Assembly (NCBI GenBank): GCA_964472545.1
Contig: CAYYNP010000002.1
Location: 1 to 64,000 of the forward strand
Direction of reading: 5' to 3'
Length of the DNA stretch: 64,000 nt
DNA from: CAYYNP01 sp964472545
Lineage (GTDB): Bacteria > Planctomycetota > Planctomycetia > Pirellulales > Thermoguttaceae
Position 1 is the stretch's first letter. Each line of letters begins with the position of its first letter. Both the position numbers and the translations under genes were made by a program. This document shows, in pieces, positions 16,278-26,900 of this stretch. The notes beneath the pieces were generated by a model. That model was given only the letters and a program-made list of their open reading frames with translations. It had not been told where the DNA came from and ran no database searches.

Positions 16278-17144
16278 ATGTCGAGTTTCTTGACGGTCGA
16301 CCGTAGAATGCAAGCGATTAAACAGATCGTATTCGTGGGTTTCATGCCCCTGGCTTTTGTGGTCTTTCCCGTGGCCGCGACCGAGTATTTCGTGTCGCCG
16401 ACGGGCGCCGATCACAATGACGGAAGTAACGAGAGGCCCTTCCAGACGCTGGAACGCGCCGCGGAGAGCATGGAGCGGGGCGATGTATGCTGGCTGCGCC
16501 GTGGGCGTTACCGGGCGGAGACCGTCCTTGAAGGTCTCAGAGGGGAGCCCGGCAAGCCGCTGGTCTTCCAATGCGTGCCTGGCGAGCGCGTGGTTATGGA
16601 CGGCACGGTGCCACTGCCGACAATGTGGAGTCTGTGGAAGGAGGGCTTTTACAAACTCAAGGTGGACGAGCCGGTTTGGCAGCTCTTTTGCGGCGGTAGA
16701 TTGGTCTACGTGGCCCGGTGGCCGAATGCTTCTTTCGAAGACGGATCGATGTGGCGAATGGAGGAGTGCATGCGCCATACGGATCGAGAATTCGTGCGGG
16801 GCAGGCCGACCGGGCAAACCAAAGACGGCCTGATCTACGATCGGAATCCACAATCGTACGCGGCGAATTCGGCCGAGGAAGCATCCGTCGGACCGTCGGT
16901 CAGAGAAGGCGTCAACCAGACGACGTTGGCCGAGACGGGCGTCGATTTCTCCGGCGCGGTTGCCGTGCTGAACCTACACCATTGGCTCACCTGGGCGCGT
17001 CCCGTTACGGATCACCAGGCAGGACGCACTTGGTTTCGCTACGACAGCCAAGGTACGAAGATGGCGAAATACGTTGGCTTGCGGCAGCCCTCGATGGAAG
17101 CCCCGCACGGTAAGGCCGGATGTGTAACAGGACTGCGCGGGTGA
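16278..17144 (+). pseudogene. Truncated secreted beta-helix protein (DUF1565/pectate-lyase-like)
   Basis: About 288 residues from the ATG at 16278; the ATG at 16308 (MQAIKQIVFVGFMPLAFVVF) is an equally good start and opens a signal peptide ending VAA. TEYFVSPTGADHNDGSNERP and FQTLERAAESMERGD are the typical N-terminus of secreted right-handed beta-helix proteins with a DUF1565-like domain. Family members generally run to 500 residues or more. Here the frame ends abruptly after GKAGCVTGLRG, before any repeat region. The sequence is therefore read as a decayed or deleted gene near the tRNA integration hot spot. Confidence 0.6.
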
Positions 17145-17177
17145 TTGTACGGTTCATCGAAGGGCTCGCCTGCCGCG

Positions 17178-17972
17178 CTACATCCCCGACCGGACGCGTT
17201 TGTAGAGTCGGTCCAACCGCTGGCGGGCATCATCGAACCAGCCACATTCGCTGAGTTCGCGCAACGCCTGTTCGTTAAGACCGCCGGCCGTCGTAGATTC
17301 CTTAGCCAGATTGCATAGTTCCTCCGGCGGCGTGCGCGTTTCAATATCGGCCAGCGCCCGAAACATGTTGCTGGAGTACATGGCGGCACTGGCGGGTGCG
17401 ACCCCCCGTTCGGTCATCCATCGGGCCACTGTAGACGTCAATTGGTGATGAGGAGCCATCAACCCGCTGGCAGCCGAGAAGATCGCAATCTGGTCTTCGT
17501 CGTCCATTTCGATGACGGCGGCACAACCTTGGAACAACGCCTTGATGTCCGCATTCGGTGGGCAGAGCGGCAGAGGGCCGGTGCCGTGTTCGATCGGCGG
17601 CAACGGAATAATGCGATGCACCTTCCGTATCGGGGACGCCATCCGTCGCAGTTCGTCAATGGCGATTCCTGCCATCAGGCTGACTAACGTCTGGTCTTCT
17701 CGAAACCTGAGCTGCGAAATGACGTCACGAGCCTGATCCGGCAATACGGAAACAAAGACCACGTCGGACCGATCCACAATCGACTGGTTATCGGCTGCTA
17801 CGGCCAGATTGCCAAAACGCCTCGCCAGCGCAGAGGAACGTTGCTGATTGCGTTGCGAAATCGACATCGGGCCGGCGCAGTTTGCGTGTTCGATCAAACC
17901 GATGATCATGGCTTCGCCAATCGCGCCGATGCCGATCACGCCAAGTCGCAAGTGATTCCCTGAATCCGTCAT
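17178..17972 (-). CDS. Pyrroline-5-carboxylate reductase-like oxidoreductase
   Basis: 264 residues, the size of ProC. The N-terminus LRLGVIGIGAIGEAMIIGL is a Rossmann NAD(P)-binding loop (GxGxIG). The segment DVVFVSVLPDQARDVISQL and the downstream LVSLMAGIAIDELRRM match the P5CR NADP-binding domain. The C-terminal NLAKESTTAGGLNEQALREL matches the P5CR dimerisation domain (TSPGGT-type region, here TTAGGL). It could make proline or act on a related imino acid; divergence suggests a paralogue. No operon partner is obvious. Confidence 0.75.
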   Translation of the reverse strand: MTDSGNHLRLGVIGIGAIGEAMIIGLIEHANCAGPMSISQRNQQRSSALARRFGNLAVAADNQSIVDRSDVVFVSVLPDQARDVISQLRFREDQTLVSLMAGIAIDELRRMASPIRKVHRIIPLPPIEHGTGPLPLCPPNADIKALFQGCAAVIEMDDEDQIAIFSAASGLMAPHHQLTSTVARWMTERGVAPASAAMYSSNMFRALADIETRTPPEELCNLAKESTTAGGLNEQALRELSECGWFDDARQRLDRLYKRVRSGM

Positions 17973-18072
17973 GCTGCGTCAAGGACTCCTGTTGTGGGAA
18001 GCGTCGTGTCACCTTGTCTGCGCTTGTCGGTCGACGAGCCGAGGTTGCCCGAAAGCGGCGACGTTCGTTCGT

Positions 18073-21000
18073 CTACCTTTCGGCCAGCACCTTCCCCTCT
18101 GCCGCGATCAGTTCCTTCATGCCCGGCGTGGGGTCCTCGCGCATCCGCTGCCAGATCTTGCGGGTTGCGCCGAGCAGTGCCCGATAGTCGGGATCGGACG
18201 TATCGGTGAAGACCTTGGGGCTGCACTTTCCCCAGCCGCCGGCGTTGGCGGCCAGCGGCGCCAACAGGTAGAGGCTCTTTGCCGGATCGCGAGGATGGAT
18301 CCAGCCCGGCTGGGCCAGGCCGTCTTGACGCCGGGAGGAGAGAAACGCGGCCAGTTGTCGATCCGAAGGACTGGACGAGTAGACCGCGATTTCCGAGGCG
18401 CCGGGGTTGTATTCGGGCGTGTGGGAATTGAGGAACTTGAGTCGGACCTTTTGCACACGCCGCTTCTCGACGGCGATCCGCTGCGGTCCGTGGACGTTCT
18501 TCAGCACGCCTCGGACGGCGGGCGTGTCGTCGTCGTCGAGATAGACCTCGTAGTCTTTCCAGCTCTCAATGAGCGCGGTGGTGCGTCCCGCATAGACGAT
18601 CTGTGCCACGAAAACCGGATTGTCCCATTGCAGCGTGAATTCGGCTTGGTCTCCCGCCTCCTTCCCGTTGACGGCCCAGTTCCCGTCTAGCCGGCCGTCG
18701 ACCGCCCGGCGGGCCGTGAAATTGCCGCTGTGTTCGGAGGTTGCCGAGACGGTTGCCTTCGGTGCGATGTTCTCCGGCCCCGCCAAGTTGCCGTCATGGC
18801 ACGAGTCGCAACGGCGTTGCTGGATTTCCTTGACGGCCTGCATGTCGGCCTGCTGCGGCCGGTAGCCCCAGCGGCCCCAATCGTGAACGCTGATGAACGA
18901 ACCGAGGTAGAGACCGTTCATGTCGACCCAGGTCAACAGCCGCAGCCATTCGTCCCGATTGAGCTCGATGTCTTCGTGCCCTTCCTGCAGCAACTTGACG
19001 AGCTTGCTCTGTGCCGAACCAAACTGATACGGCTGCGTCACCTGGAAGTCGCCGTGGAAGTTCGCCCGGGGCACGTACTTCGTCAGCGCATCGTAGCTCG
19101 TATTGTGGGCCGTGGGATGCGACGCGCCGGTGAGGCCGCCGAAGAGATCGACGTTGCCGGCCGGATTCAGGCCGCTATGGCATCGCGTGCAGTGACGGTC
19201 GAGTACCGGCTGAACGTCGCGGAGGAAGCTGATCGGATGCTCGCTGCCCCACGACGGCGCCTCGGGCACGGACGGCTCTCGGCGGCCGGCCAGGGTGGTC
19301 GACGTCGGCGGGGCGCCGTCTTGGGTCTCGTGACAGCCGGTGCAACTCCGCCGTTCGCCCGGCTGGAAGCTCACCAGGCTCCGCATCCGGCGAACCTCGA
19401 CGAAGTTCTCGTCGAGCGCCTGGAAGTAGACGCCGACGTCGGCCGGCACCACGAAATGGGCCGATCCGTCGGCCTCGACCGGCACCAGCCCCAGGGTCCG
19501 CTTGATCGTCCAATCGTGCTCGACCGTGTAGCGGGCGGCCCCTTCTTTGGTGTACGGCCAGGGCATCGACTCGTTGATCCGCAGGTACTTGACCGTACCC
19601 GGCGAAACGTCCATACCTTGGTGGACGTCGGTGATCACCAGCGTGGCGTCGGGGTCGTTCGGGTCGGTACGGTCCTTGAGGATCGGCGGCATGCGGCGGG
19701 CGGTTAGCGGCACCGGCGAGAAACACGACGTGTTCGGGTCGCGATAGATCAGCTCGCGGTTGCCGAAGACGTCGATCAGGTAGATCCCAAAACCCTCGGC
19801 CCGGGTCATGTCGCCGGTCGGGTTGTAGGAGGCCAGAAAGTACTTTTCCGAGATCGGCCAGGGCGTCATGTAATAGCCGATGCCGCCGACGCCTCCTTCG
19901 GGCACGGGCACGCCGTTCAGCCCGCCTTCAAACGGCGAGACGCCCGGCGTGACGATCTCGATCGCTTCGGCCGCCGTGTTTCCCCGTTGGAAGTTGACCC
20001 GCACCACGGCCCCGGCCGCGTTGGTGTGATGGCCCGTGGCGATCGCGGCCACCTTGTTGGTGCCGGGGATCGCACGGCCTTCTTCGATGGCCAGCGGCAG
20101 GTTCAGGTGCTGCTTGAAGAGCGCGTCCTGCTGGGTCCCGTCGGGGCGGCTGACCCAGAGCGATTGCGTGTGCAGCCAGTGGCGTTCGTGATACTCCCAG
20201 TGCGTGTAGAAGACCCGGCCGTCGTTCAGTACACGGGGGAAGTTGTCGCTGTCCTTGTTGGCGATCAGCCGGCGGACGTCGCTCCCGTCGCCGCTGATGG
20301 TGTAGAGATTCACCAGCACCTCGGACCAGGGATGCGGATCGCACTGGGCGTTGTAGCCGCAGCGTTCCGAGGCAAAGGCGATCCGCCCGCCGGGCAGGTA
20401 GCAGGGATCTATATCGTGCCACGGATCGTCGGTCAGTTGGCGGATCTTGCCGGATTCCAGATCGAGTTCGTAGATGTTGGCGTGGCCTTCGGTGACGTAG
20501 CAATCGTATTCAAAACGGGTCTTTGGCGCCGGGCGCTTGACCTGGGAGTCCCAGAACCCGAACACCACCCGCCGGCCGTCGTACGAGAGGTCGTAGCCGC
20601 GCACGAGCCCTCTGCCGAGCCGGCCTTGCAAGAGCGGCTTCAGTTCGGCGTCCGGCCGTAGCGACGTCAACACGTACAAATCGCCGCCGTCGTGGGCCGA
20701 CTCGTCCGCGTATCGCGACGAAGGGAATTGATGACGGTGGATGTTCATCGTCCGCTGCGTGTATCGCTTGTAGAAGAGGATCTCGCGGAAAGCCAGTGCC
20801 GGGTTGTTCAGGGCCAGGTCGCGGACCTGCTGGCGGGCGTCGACGTAGAGTTGCCGGACGGCCTCGGCGTCGCCGGCCAGCGAGGGGGCGTCGAGCCGCT
20901 GCTGCAACGCGTTGAGCCGGTCCGCGGCGTCGGCAGATCCGGCCGATCGGCTTGCGTAGTCGTCCAGCAGTGCTCGGCCCCGCTGCAATGCCGCGGCGAT

Positions 21001-22077
21001 CTTCTCGATCGCTTTCGCGTCCATCGGCGATTGGACGCTCAGTTGATCCAACTGTAGCCAGTTTTGAATGATCTGGCCTTGGGGAAGGTCTTGCAGGCTG
21101 CGAGAGGCTTCTTCGGTGGAGAAATAGAGCGAAGCCAAGCGTTCGGAGTCGGGCGCTTCGCCGGCGGTCTGCCGGGCCAGTTCGGCGCGGGCTTGCGTCA
21201 ACGGTGCATACGCCGCGGCCAGGTCGCGCTGAGGAACCTTGGCTGCCTCGAGGAACTTCAGCCAGGCGTCGCTTCGTGCCAGTGCCGCCTTGGTGCCTTG
21301 CAGCAATCGGGCCGTCGTGTCGGCATCTCGGCCGGCGGCGGGCCAGATCTTCAACAGGTCCAAGCCGTCGCGACGCAACGACGTGAGGCCGGGAAAGGCA
21401 CCGGGGTGTTTACGCGTGATCGCTTTGGAAACCGTATACCGAACGGCACCGGCCGGCGCCCCACCATAGAGAAAATGCCACGCGCCATACTTGCGCAGCC
21501 CGTGAACCTTCACCAGCAACCGATTCTCACCGGCCGCCAGCGGCAGCAACACGACCTCTTTCGGGTCCCAACCGCCGCCCAGCCAACCGTCGCCCGGCCC
21601 GCGATCGACGAACTGCCTTCCATTGAGCCAAACCGTAATCCCGCTGGTTCCGCGCATCGAAACGGCGTAAGTCCGTGGTTCGTTGGAAGAGATCGTACGG
21701 GCCAGATAGAAGGTCCCGTCGGCATCGCGGCCGGGACACAGGCTGCGCAGGTTGAAGTTCGCACCTGCGGGGATTTCAACCGGCTTCCACGACAGCGGTT
21801 CCGCTTGCCGACCTCGATAAGCCACGTCCGGATCGACCGCTTCGCCCGGATTGGATTCCGGTGCAAAAGGAAAATCGAATTTCGCGCGGTCAAAAGGTCC
21901 CACGACGAGCCAAGGGCCCTCATCCGGCGCCGGCAAGGCGATCTCGGTGACCGTCTCACGGGCCATTTCGTGCCAAGCCGCCCCAGTTGCCGCCTCGGGC
22001 GTTCGGTCGGCCACGGCCGGTGACGTGCCGGCGGAAACGATAAGACCCACCACGAGTAGGGATGCCGCGAGTTTCAT
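18073..22077 (-). CDS. HzsA-related secreted multihaem protein with PD40-like repeats and discoidin-like domain
   Basis: 1334 residues from the ATG at 22077 (MKLAASLLVVGLIVSAG, a Sec signal peptide), with GAAGGA upstream; the open frame extends 191 codons further, but that part is non-coding in character. A large beta-propeller-like region with TolB/PD40-type strands covers about residues 540-850. Three CxxCH haem motifs follow: CTGCH near 912, CTRCH near 964 and CDSCH near 1091. A discoidin-like domain (SATSEHSGNFTARRAVDGRL) lies near 1110-1200. The arrangement resembles planctomycete proteins annotated HzsA-related (hydrazine synthase alpha-like). In a non-anammox context the function is probably periplasmic electron transfer or polymer binding. 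Confidence 0.7.
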   Translation of the reverse strand: MKLAASLLVVGLIVSAGTSPAVADRTPEAATGAAWHEMARETVTEIALPAPDEGPWLVVGPFDRAKFDFPFAPESNPGEAVDPDVAYRGRQAEPLSWKPVEIPAGANFNLRSLCPGRDADGTFYLARTISSNEPRTYAVSMRGTSGITVWLNGRQFVDRGPGDGWLGGGWDPKEVVLLPLAAGENRLLVKVHGLRKYGAWHFLYGGAPAGAVRYTVSKAITRKHPGAFPGLTSLRRDGLDLLKIWPAAGRDADTTARLLQGTKAALARSDAWLKFLEAAKVPQRDLAAAYAPLTQARAELARQTAGEAPDSERLASLYFSTEEASRSLQDLPQGQIIQNWLQLDQLSVQSPMDAKAIEKIAAALQRGRALLDDYASRSAGSADAADRLNALQQRLDAPSLAGDAEAVRQLYVDARQQVRDLALNNPALAFREILFYKRYTQRTMNIHRHQFPSSRYADESAHDGGDLYVLTSLRPDAELKPLLQGRLGRGLVRGYDLSYDGRRVVFGFWDSQVKRPAPKTRFEYDCYVTEGHANIYELDLESGKIRQLTDDPWHDIDPCYLPGGRIAFASERCGYNAQCDPHPWSEVLVNLYTISGDGSDVRRLIANKDSDNFPRVLNDGRVFYTHWEYHERHWLHTQSLWVSRPDGTQQDALFKQHLNLPLAIEEGRAIPGTNKVAAIATGHHTNAAGAVVRVNFQRGNTAAEAIEIVTPGVSPFEGGLNGVPVPEGGVGGIGYYMTPWPISEKYFLASYNPTGDMTRAEGFGIYLIDVFGNRELIYRDPNTSCFSPVPLTARRMPPILKDRTDPNDPDATLVITDVHQGMDVSPGTVKYLRINESMPWPYTKEGAARYTVEHDWTIKRTLGLVPVEADGSAHFVVPADVGVYFQALDENFVEVRRMRSLVSFQPGERRSCTGCHETQDGAPPTSTTLAGRREPSVPEAPSWGSEHPISFLRDVQPVLDRHCTRCHSGLNPAGNVDLFGGLTGASHPTAHNTSYDALTKYVPRANFHGDFQVTQPYQFGSAQSKLVKLLQEGHEDIELNRDEWLRLLTWVDMNGLYLGSFISVHDWGRWGYRPQQADMQAVKEIQQRRCDSCHDGNLAGPENIAPKATVSATSEHSGNFTARRAVDGRLDGNWAVNGKEAGDQAEFTLQWDNPVFVAQIVYAGRTTALIESWKDYEVYLDDDDTPAVRGVLKNVHGPQRIAVEKRRVQKVRLKFLNSHTPEYNPGASEIAVYSSSPSDRQLAAFLSSRRQDGLAQPGWIHPRDPAKSLYLLAPLAANAGGWGKCSPKVFTDTSDPDYRALLGATRKIWQRMREDPTPGMKELIAAEGKVLAER

Positions 22078-22202
22078 CTTGCATGTCCTTCGAGGTTCGG
22101 GGCGACGGTTGAGGGATGCCCACCGTACGAATTGGCGACTTTCTATGGTACCCGGCAGTTCGTCATCCGCGACGTATCGCGCCGTGCGGCAGTCTTCGAT
22201 TC

Positions 22203-22784
22203 TCACGTTTGGCTTTTGCCGATATCCCGCCCCATGGAATACGCCTTGCCGAGAAACTGGCCGACGCCGTAGTACGTCTCCACGCCTGGCGCGAAAACGA
22301 TCGGCCGGATCTTCTCGACGTCGGGGAATCCTCTCTCGCCCAGGACCGATTCGTTGGCCTTGACGTCGAGGATCTGGCCGATGAACTGCGTGTGCGTGCC
22401 TATTTCGACCGCTTGCACGAGCTTGCATTCCAGGGCCAGGGAAAACTCTTCGATGTACGGGGCGTCGACCAACGCGCTCCTGACCGGCGTGAGGCCCGTG
22501 GCGGCGAACTTGTCGGTGTCTCTGCCCGAGACGATGCCGAAATAGTCGGCCTCCTTGACCTGTCGTTGCGACGGGATGCAGACCGTATAGGCTTTGCGTC
22601 GGGTAATGTTGGCGTGCGTGTAGCGAGCCGGCCGCAGCGCGACGGCGATGCACGGAGGTTTGTTCGCACAGATTCCGCCCCAGGCCACCGCCGCTCCGTT
22701 GGGCTGGCCGTCGTCGCCGTAGGTTCCGACGATCCAGACGGGGGTGACGTGGGCGAGGCTACTGGGACCGAGGGATTTCTTCAT
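22203..22784 (-). CDS. Flavin reductase family protein
   Basis: 193 residues, the usual length. The N-terminus (MKKSLGPSSLAHVTPVWIVG) with GQPNGAAVAWGGICANKPPC and ALRPARYTHANI matches the FMN-binding split-barrel flavin reductases. The segment EYSGIVSGRDTDKF is represented by DYFGIVSGRDTDKFAATGL, and the conserved IEEFSLALECKL follows. These enzymes reduce free FMN with NAD(P)H for partner monooxygenases or act on electron transfer. A GGAAGGGA site precedes the ATG. It is transcribed ahead of the HzsA-related gene, about 125 bp away. Confidence 0.85.
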   Translation of the reverse strand: MKKSLGPSSLAHVTPVWIVGTYGDDGQPNGAAVAWGGICANKPPCIAVALRPARYTHANITRRKAYTVCIPSQRQVKEADYFGIVSGRDTDKFAATGLTPVRSALVDAPYIEEFSLALECKLVQAVEIGTHTQFIGQILDVKANESVLGERGFPDVEKIRPIVFAPGVETYYGVGQFLGKAYSMGRDIGKSQT

Positions 22785-23081
22785 CGGATTCCCTTCCGAT
22801 ACGTGTCTGGAGCCTAATACGTACGCGCCTATCTTGGCGTGAAGTGTAGAGAGATGTCAAGTGGACTGGGCGGAAATCTGGTCGAGATCAAGCGGGGCTC
22901 GGAACCTGTCGGCTGAAGCCTGGCGGCATGGTGAATCTCGCACGTCTCCGCTGTGGGCCGCTGCCGCTATTCTGGACAACCCCTGCGGGCACAGTACACT
23001 GCTTTATAGGAGGTTCAGCCGGGAGCCGTTTCCGGTGGATCGTAGGCGCGAAACTCGGGGCGTTCAATCACGGGAGGTTTG
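22785..23081. other. Divergent intergenic region
   Basis: 297 bp between the flavin reductase gene and the HEAT-repeat gene, which point away from each other, so promoters for both are expected. No clear consensus boxes were found. Confidence 0.4.
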
Positions 23082-23891
23082 ATGATGCGACGCTACGTGT
23101 TCCTTTCGGCGGCCCTACTCTGTTCTGCTCTGATTGGCACCGGCATCGGCGCGGAGGGCAAGTCGGTCGACGAGTTGAAGAAGGCCGGGGATTTCCGTGG
23201 GCTGGTTGCCAAGCTGGGGGACCGTCGGGCGCAAGTGCGGCGCGAAGCCGCGGTTGCCTTGCCTGGAGTCGTGGAGAAGGTCAAAGACCCGGCCGCGCTC
23301 AGTCCCATCATCGGCCGGCTGATCGACGTGCGCTTCCGCGACCCTTGGAGGACCACCCGCGAGTACAGCGGCCGGGCGCTGATGAATGCGCTGAATAGGA
23401 CCGAAGACCAGAGGGTGCTCAACCGTGCGCTGCAACCCTTGGTCGACGCCTTGGACCGGGGCCAAGTCGATCTGGAACGCCGCCGCTACGCCGCGGTGGC
23501 GCTTTCGGTCGTGGTGATGCGGCTGGAGCGAGTCGATCTGCTGCGGCCCCGCATTGCCCAACTGCTGGCGGCCTCGTTCGAGGACCCCGACGAGGGAGTG
23601 CGCACCTACGCCGAACGGGCGCTGCAGCACACGCTAATGAAGCTCGACCACGAACCTACGCTGACCGTCGCCGCCCATCCGCTGGCGGACCGATTGGACA
23701 GCAAAGACCTGCACGCCCGCAGCTACTCGGCGGTGATGCTGTCCGTGGTGGTTCGCAAGATCGAGGATCGCGACACGCTCGAATCACTACTCAGCCGCAT
23801 TGTCCCTGCGGCGACCAAAGACCGCGACGAAGGAGTCCGCGACTACGCCGGCCGCGCAATGCACCACATTCAACACGTGCTGAAGGAGTAA
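23082..23891 (+). CDS. Secreted HEAT-repeat protein
   Basis: About 269 residues; tandem ATGs at 23082 and 23085 follow GGGAGG. The N-terminus RRYVFLSAALLCSALIGTGI is a signal peptide. The rest is made of four to five helical repeats of 45-50 residues (RREAAVALPGVVEKVKDPAAL, RRRYAAVALSVVVMRLERV, VRTYAERALQHTLMKL and similar), typical of HEAT repeats used for protein-protein contacts. No catalytic motif. It is followed 72 bp later by the large esterase/peptidase gene in the same direction. Confidence 0.75.
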   Translation: MMRRYVFLSAALLCSALIGTGIGAEGKSVDELKKAGDFRGLVAKLGDRRAQVRREAAVALPGVVEKVKDPAALSPIIGRLIDVRFRDPWRTTREYSGRALMNALNRTEDQRVLNRALQPLVDALDRGQVDLERRRYAAVALSVVVMRLERVDLLRPRIAQLLAASFEDPDEGVRTYAERALQHTLMKLDHEPTLTVAAHPLADRLDSKDLHARSYSAVMLSVVVRKIEDRDTLESLLSRIVPAATKDRDEGVRDYAGRAMHHIQHVLKE

Positions 23892-23963
23892 GAGAGACCC
23901 GCCATAAGATTCGTCGACTCGCAACGGACGTTCCGTTGAGCCTTCCGGGAGGAGGAACCCGTC

Positions 23964-26900
23964 ATGTCGTCACTCCAGTTGCCGATTCTCGCTTGGCTTG
24001 CTCTCGCTGGGGATCCGTCCGGCGTGTTCGAGCACCGGTTGCCTGACTTTGATCTGGAAACGGCCGGGGCTTCCTACGTCGTGTCGCTGCCTGACGATTA
24101 CGACTCCTCGAAGTCTTGGCCCGTGGTCCTCGATTTCCACGGTGCGATTTCGCCCAGACTCAAGGGAGCAAATCTGGTACGCGAGCGGCTGTGGTCGCGG
24201 TTTACCGAGAAGGCGCCGTACATTGCCGTGGGCATAAACGGCCGCACGCGTGCGTGGAATATGACCGAGGGCGAGAAGGGCGATCGACCGTTAGCCCTCG
24301 CCGTACTGGCCGCAATTCGCAAGGAGTACTCGGTGGATCCGAAGCGGATCTACTTGGCCGGTTTTTCGTCGGGCGCCGATTTCCTCTGTTCCGGCGGGCT
24401 GCAGTTGGACGGCCCGTTCGCCGGAAGCCTTGTGGTGTGCCCCGGCCCTCCGAACGTCGTCGGCCTAAGAAACGGTGAGTTGCTGAAGTGCAAAGACCGC
24501 GCCTTCTACTTTGCCACGGGCGAAGAAGATTACATCCGCAAGAACGGCGCATGGCAGGCGTTTCTGACCCTCGACGAAGCGGGCGCGCGCGTGATGTACC
24601 GCGAAGTTCCCGGCAAGGGGCACGAGATGTTCGACCTGGACGAATACATGCGGCTGTTCGAGTACCTGGAACTGCTCGCAAAACCCGATGCTGAGGTCGA
24701 CAATGTTTCCATCGCCCGCAGGGCCATCGGCCGCAAGGACTATCTCTTGGCATCGACTCATCTGCTGCGATCGCAGAAGGCCGAGGCGAAGCAACTCCTG
24801 AGGGAAGTGGAGGCGCGGGGAAAAGACCTTCTGAAAGCAGCCGAGCAGATCGACGCGGCAGCCATGCCGGGCCGTGCGTTCGAGGCATGGTGGCACATCC
24901 GCACGCAGTTTCACCGATTTCAGCCGCTGGCCGAGCGGGCACAGGCGGAACTCGACCAACTCCAGCAGAAGATCGACGCGCGCGAATTGTACCGGTCGCG
25001 TCGAGAATGGCTCGAGCGCCGACGTGACGCACCGGATGCGAAACAACCCGCAGCACCGGCACGGCCAACTCCCCAGCCGGCCGCCAGACCGCCACGGCCG
25101 CCAAGACCTTGGACCGCGCCGAAGGGCGTGGGTGCAGACCCGCAGTGGACGTTCGATCGCTACCTCACCTACGACGAACTGGCCGGCCGGCTGCGCAACT
25201 TGGCACAGCGCTATCCGCACCGCGCGAAGCTGCTGAGCATGGGCAAATCGATCGAAGGCCGCGACCTGTGGGTTTTGGAAATCACCGATTACCAAAGCGG
25301 CCCCCCCGCAACCAAGCCGGCCGCTTGCGTGCAGGGCGGCCTTCACGGCAACGAGATCAGTTCGACGATGACGGTCTTGTACATGGCCTACCAGATGGCC
25401 GCCAATCCGGGGCGCAGCCGGACCGTCGCGAAGCTGGCGGCTTCGACGACCTTCTATGCGGCGCCGGCGGTCAATCCGGACGCCGTGTATCACTATCTGG
25501 CCGAACCTCATAGCCATTGGCGCCCGCGGTTCAACTACCGGCCGTTCGACTCCGACGGCGACGGCCGGATCGACGAAGATCCGTACGAGGACCTCGACGG
25601 GGACGGCGAGATCGGCCTGATGTATCAGCCGGATGAGGATGGCGACTACACGCTCGAGGACGGACGGCTCGTTCGCGCCGCCGGGCAACCGCGCTACAAG
25701 CTCGTCGGCCGCGAGGGCATCGACAACGACGACGACGGGAAGTTTTCGGAAGATCCGCCCGGCGGGGTCGATCTCAACCGGAACTTCCCGGTTGGCTTTC
25801 GGGCACGCAGATCCTTTGGTGGTTCGTCGGGAATCAGCGCGGCATCGGAGCCGGAGACAAAGGCGGTTGTCGATTTCATCCGCGAGCGTCCGGCGGTTTC
25901 GCTCTTCCTGGATTACCACAACGCAGCCAAGTGCCTGTTCTATTGGACCGGAACGGAAGGTGAAACCGAGGCCCCCCTGTATGAAGCCATCGCGGCGCGG
26001 GCCCAGTCGCGACTCGGCTATACTCCGCGGCGGCTGAGCCACAACGGGGCCGGGCTGACCGCCGCCTGGGCGTACGGACAGCAAGGCATCTTTGCGCTGA
26101 TCGTCGAGCTCGAGGCTGGACGCGACGAATCCAACCACGACCCGGACAACGCCCGCGAGGGTGCCTTCCTGCCGGCCAGACCATTTCAGCATCCCCAGTT
26201 GGGCAATATCCTCATCGGGAACGACTCCAAGAAGATCACCAAACGCAATCCTCATCCGCGGAACATTCTCTGGCAGGCAGATCGCAACTGGTTGTGGGTC
26301 AGAGAAGAGCTTGGCCAACTTCCGCGACTCGAGTTGAGAAACCAGAAGATCGAGCGGACGGCCGACGGTTTCACCGTCGTAGGCGAAATCGTCAACTCGG
26401 GCACGCTGCCGACCGACAGCGTCGTGGGGCGCCGCGACGGCCGCGGTTTTCCGATCACCATCAAGGCCGAAGGGGCCAGCGTGTGCGGCACGACCACGCT
26501 CGAGCCGCTGGCGGGCGGCGAGGCGCACCCCTTCCGCATCGACGTTTCCGACCCGGCCGAGTCCGTCGCGTTGGTGATATCTCATCCGCGCGCCGGAACC
26601 GCGCGCCTGCCGATCGCACAACCTCGCAGCCCGACCATTCCCATCCGCAAGACGTACGAGATCGAACCGGGTTACGTGACGACCGACCGCGCCCGGTTGG
26701 CCGGGAACGCGTTCTATCGCGACGGTGTCTCCTCGGAAGAGCGCGGGCCGGCGTTCGAGTTGAAACACCGCAAGTCGGAGCTGCGGATCGCCGTGCTGCT
26801 GGGAGAGTGGCAGGACCAGCGGCACAAGATCGACGCGGCCGAGTTTCGGCGTGCCCTGTTTTCCAACGGCGATTACACGGGACGATCGGCGACCGGCCAG

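Noticed and set aside
22078..22653. Upstream extension of the HzsA-related gene (191 codons)
   Set aside because: It has no ribosome site, is Arg/Gly-rich as in shadow frames, and overlaps the flavin reductase gene on the same strand; the signal peptide at 22077 marks the true start.
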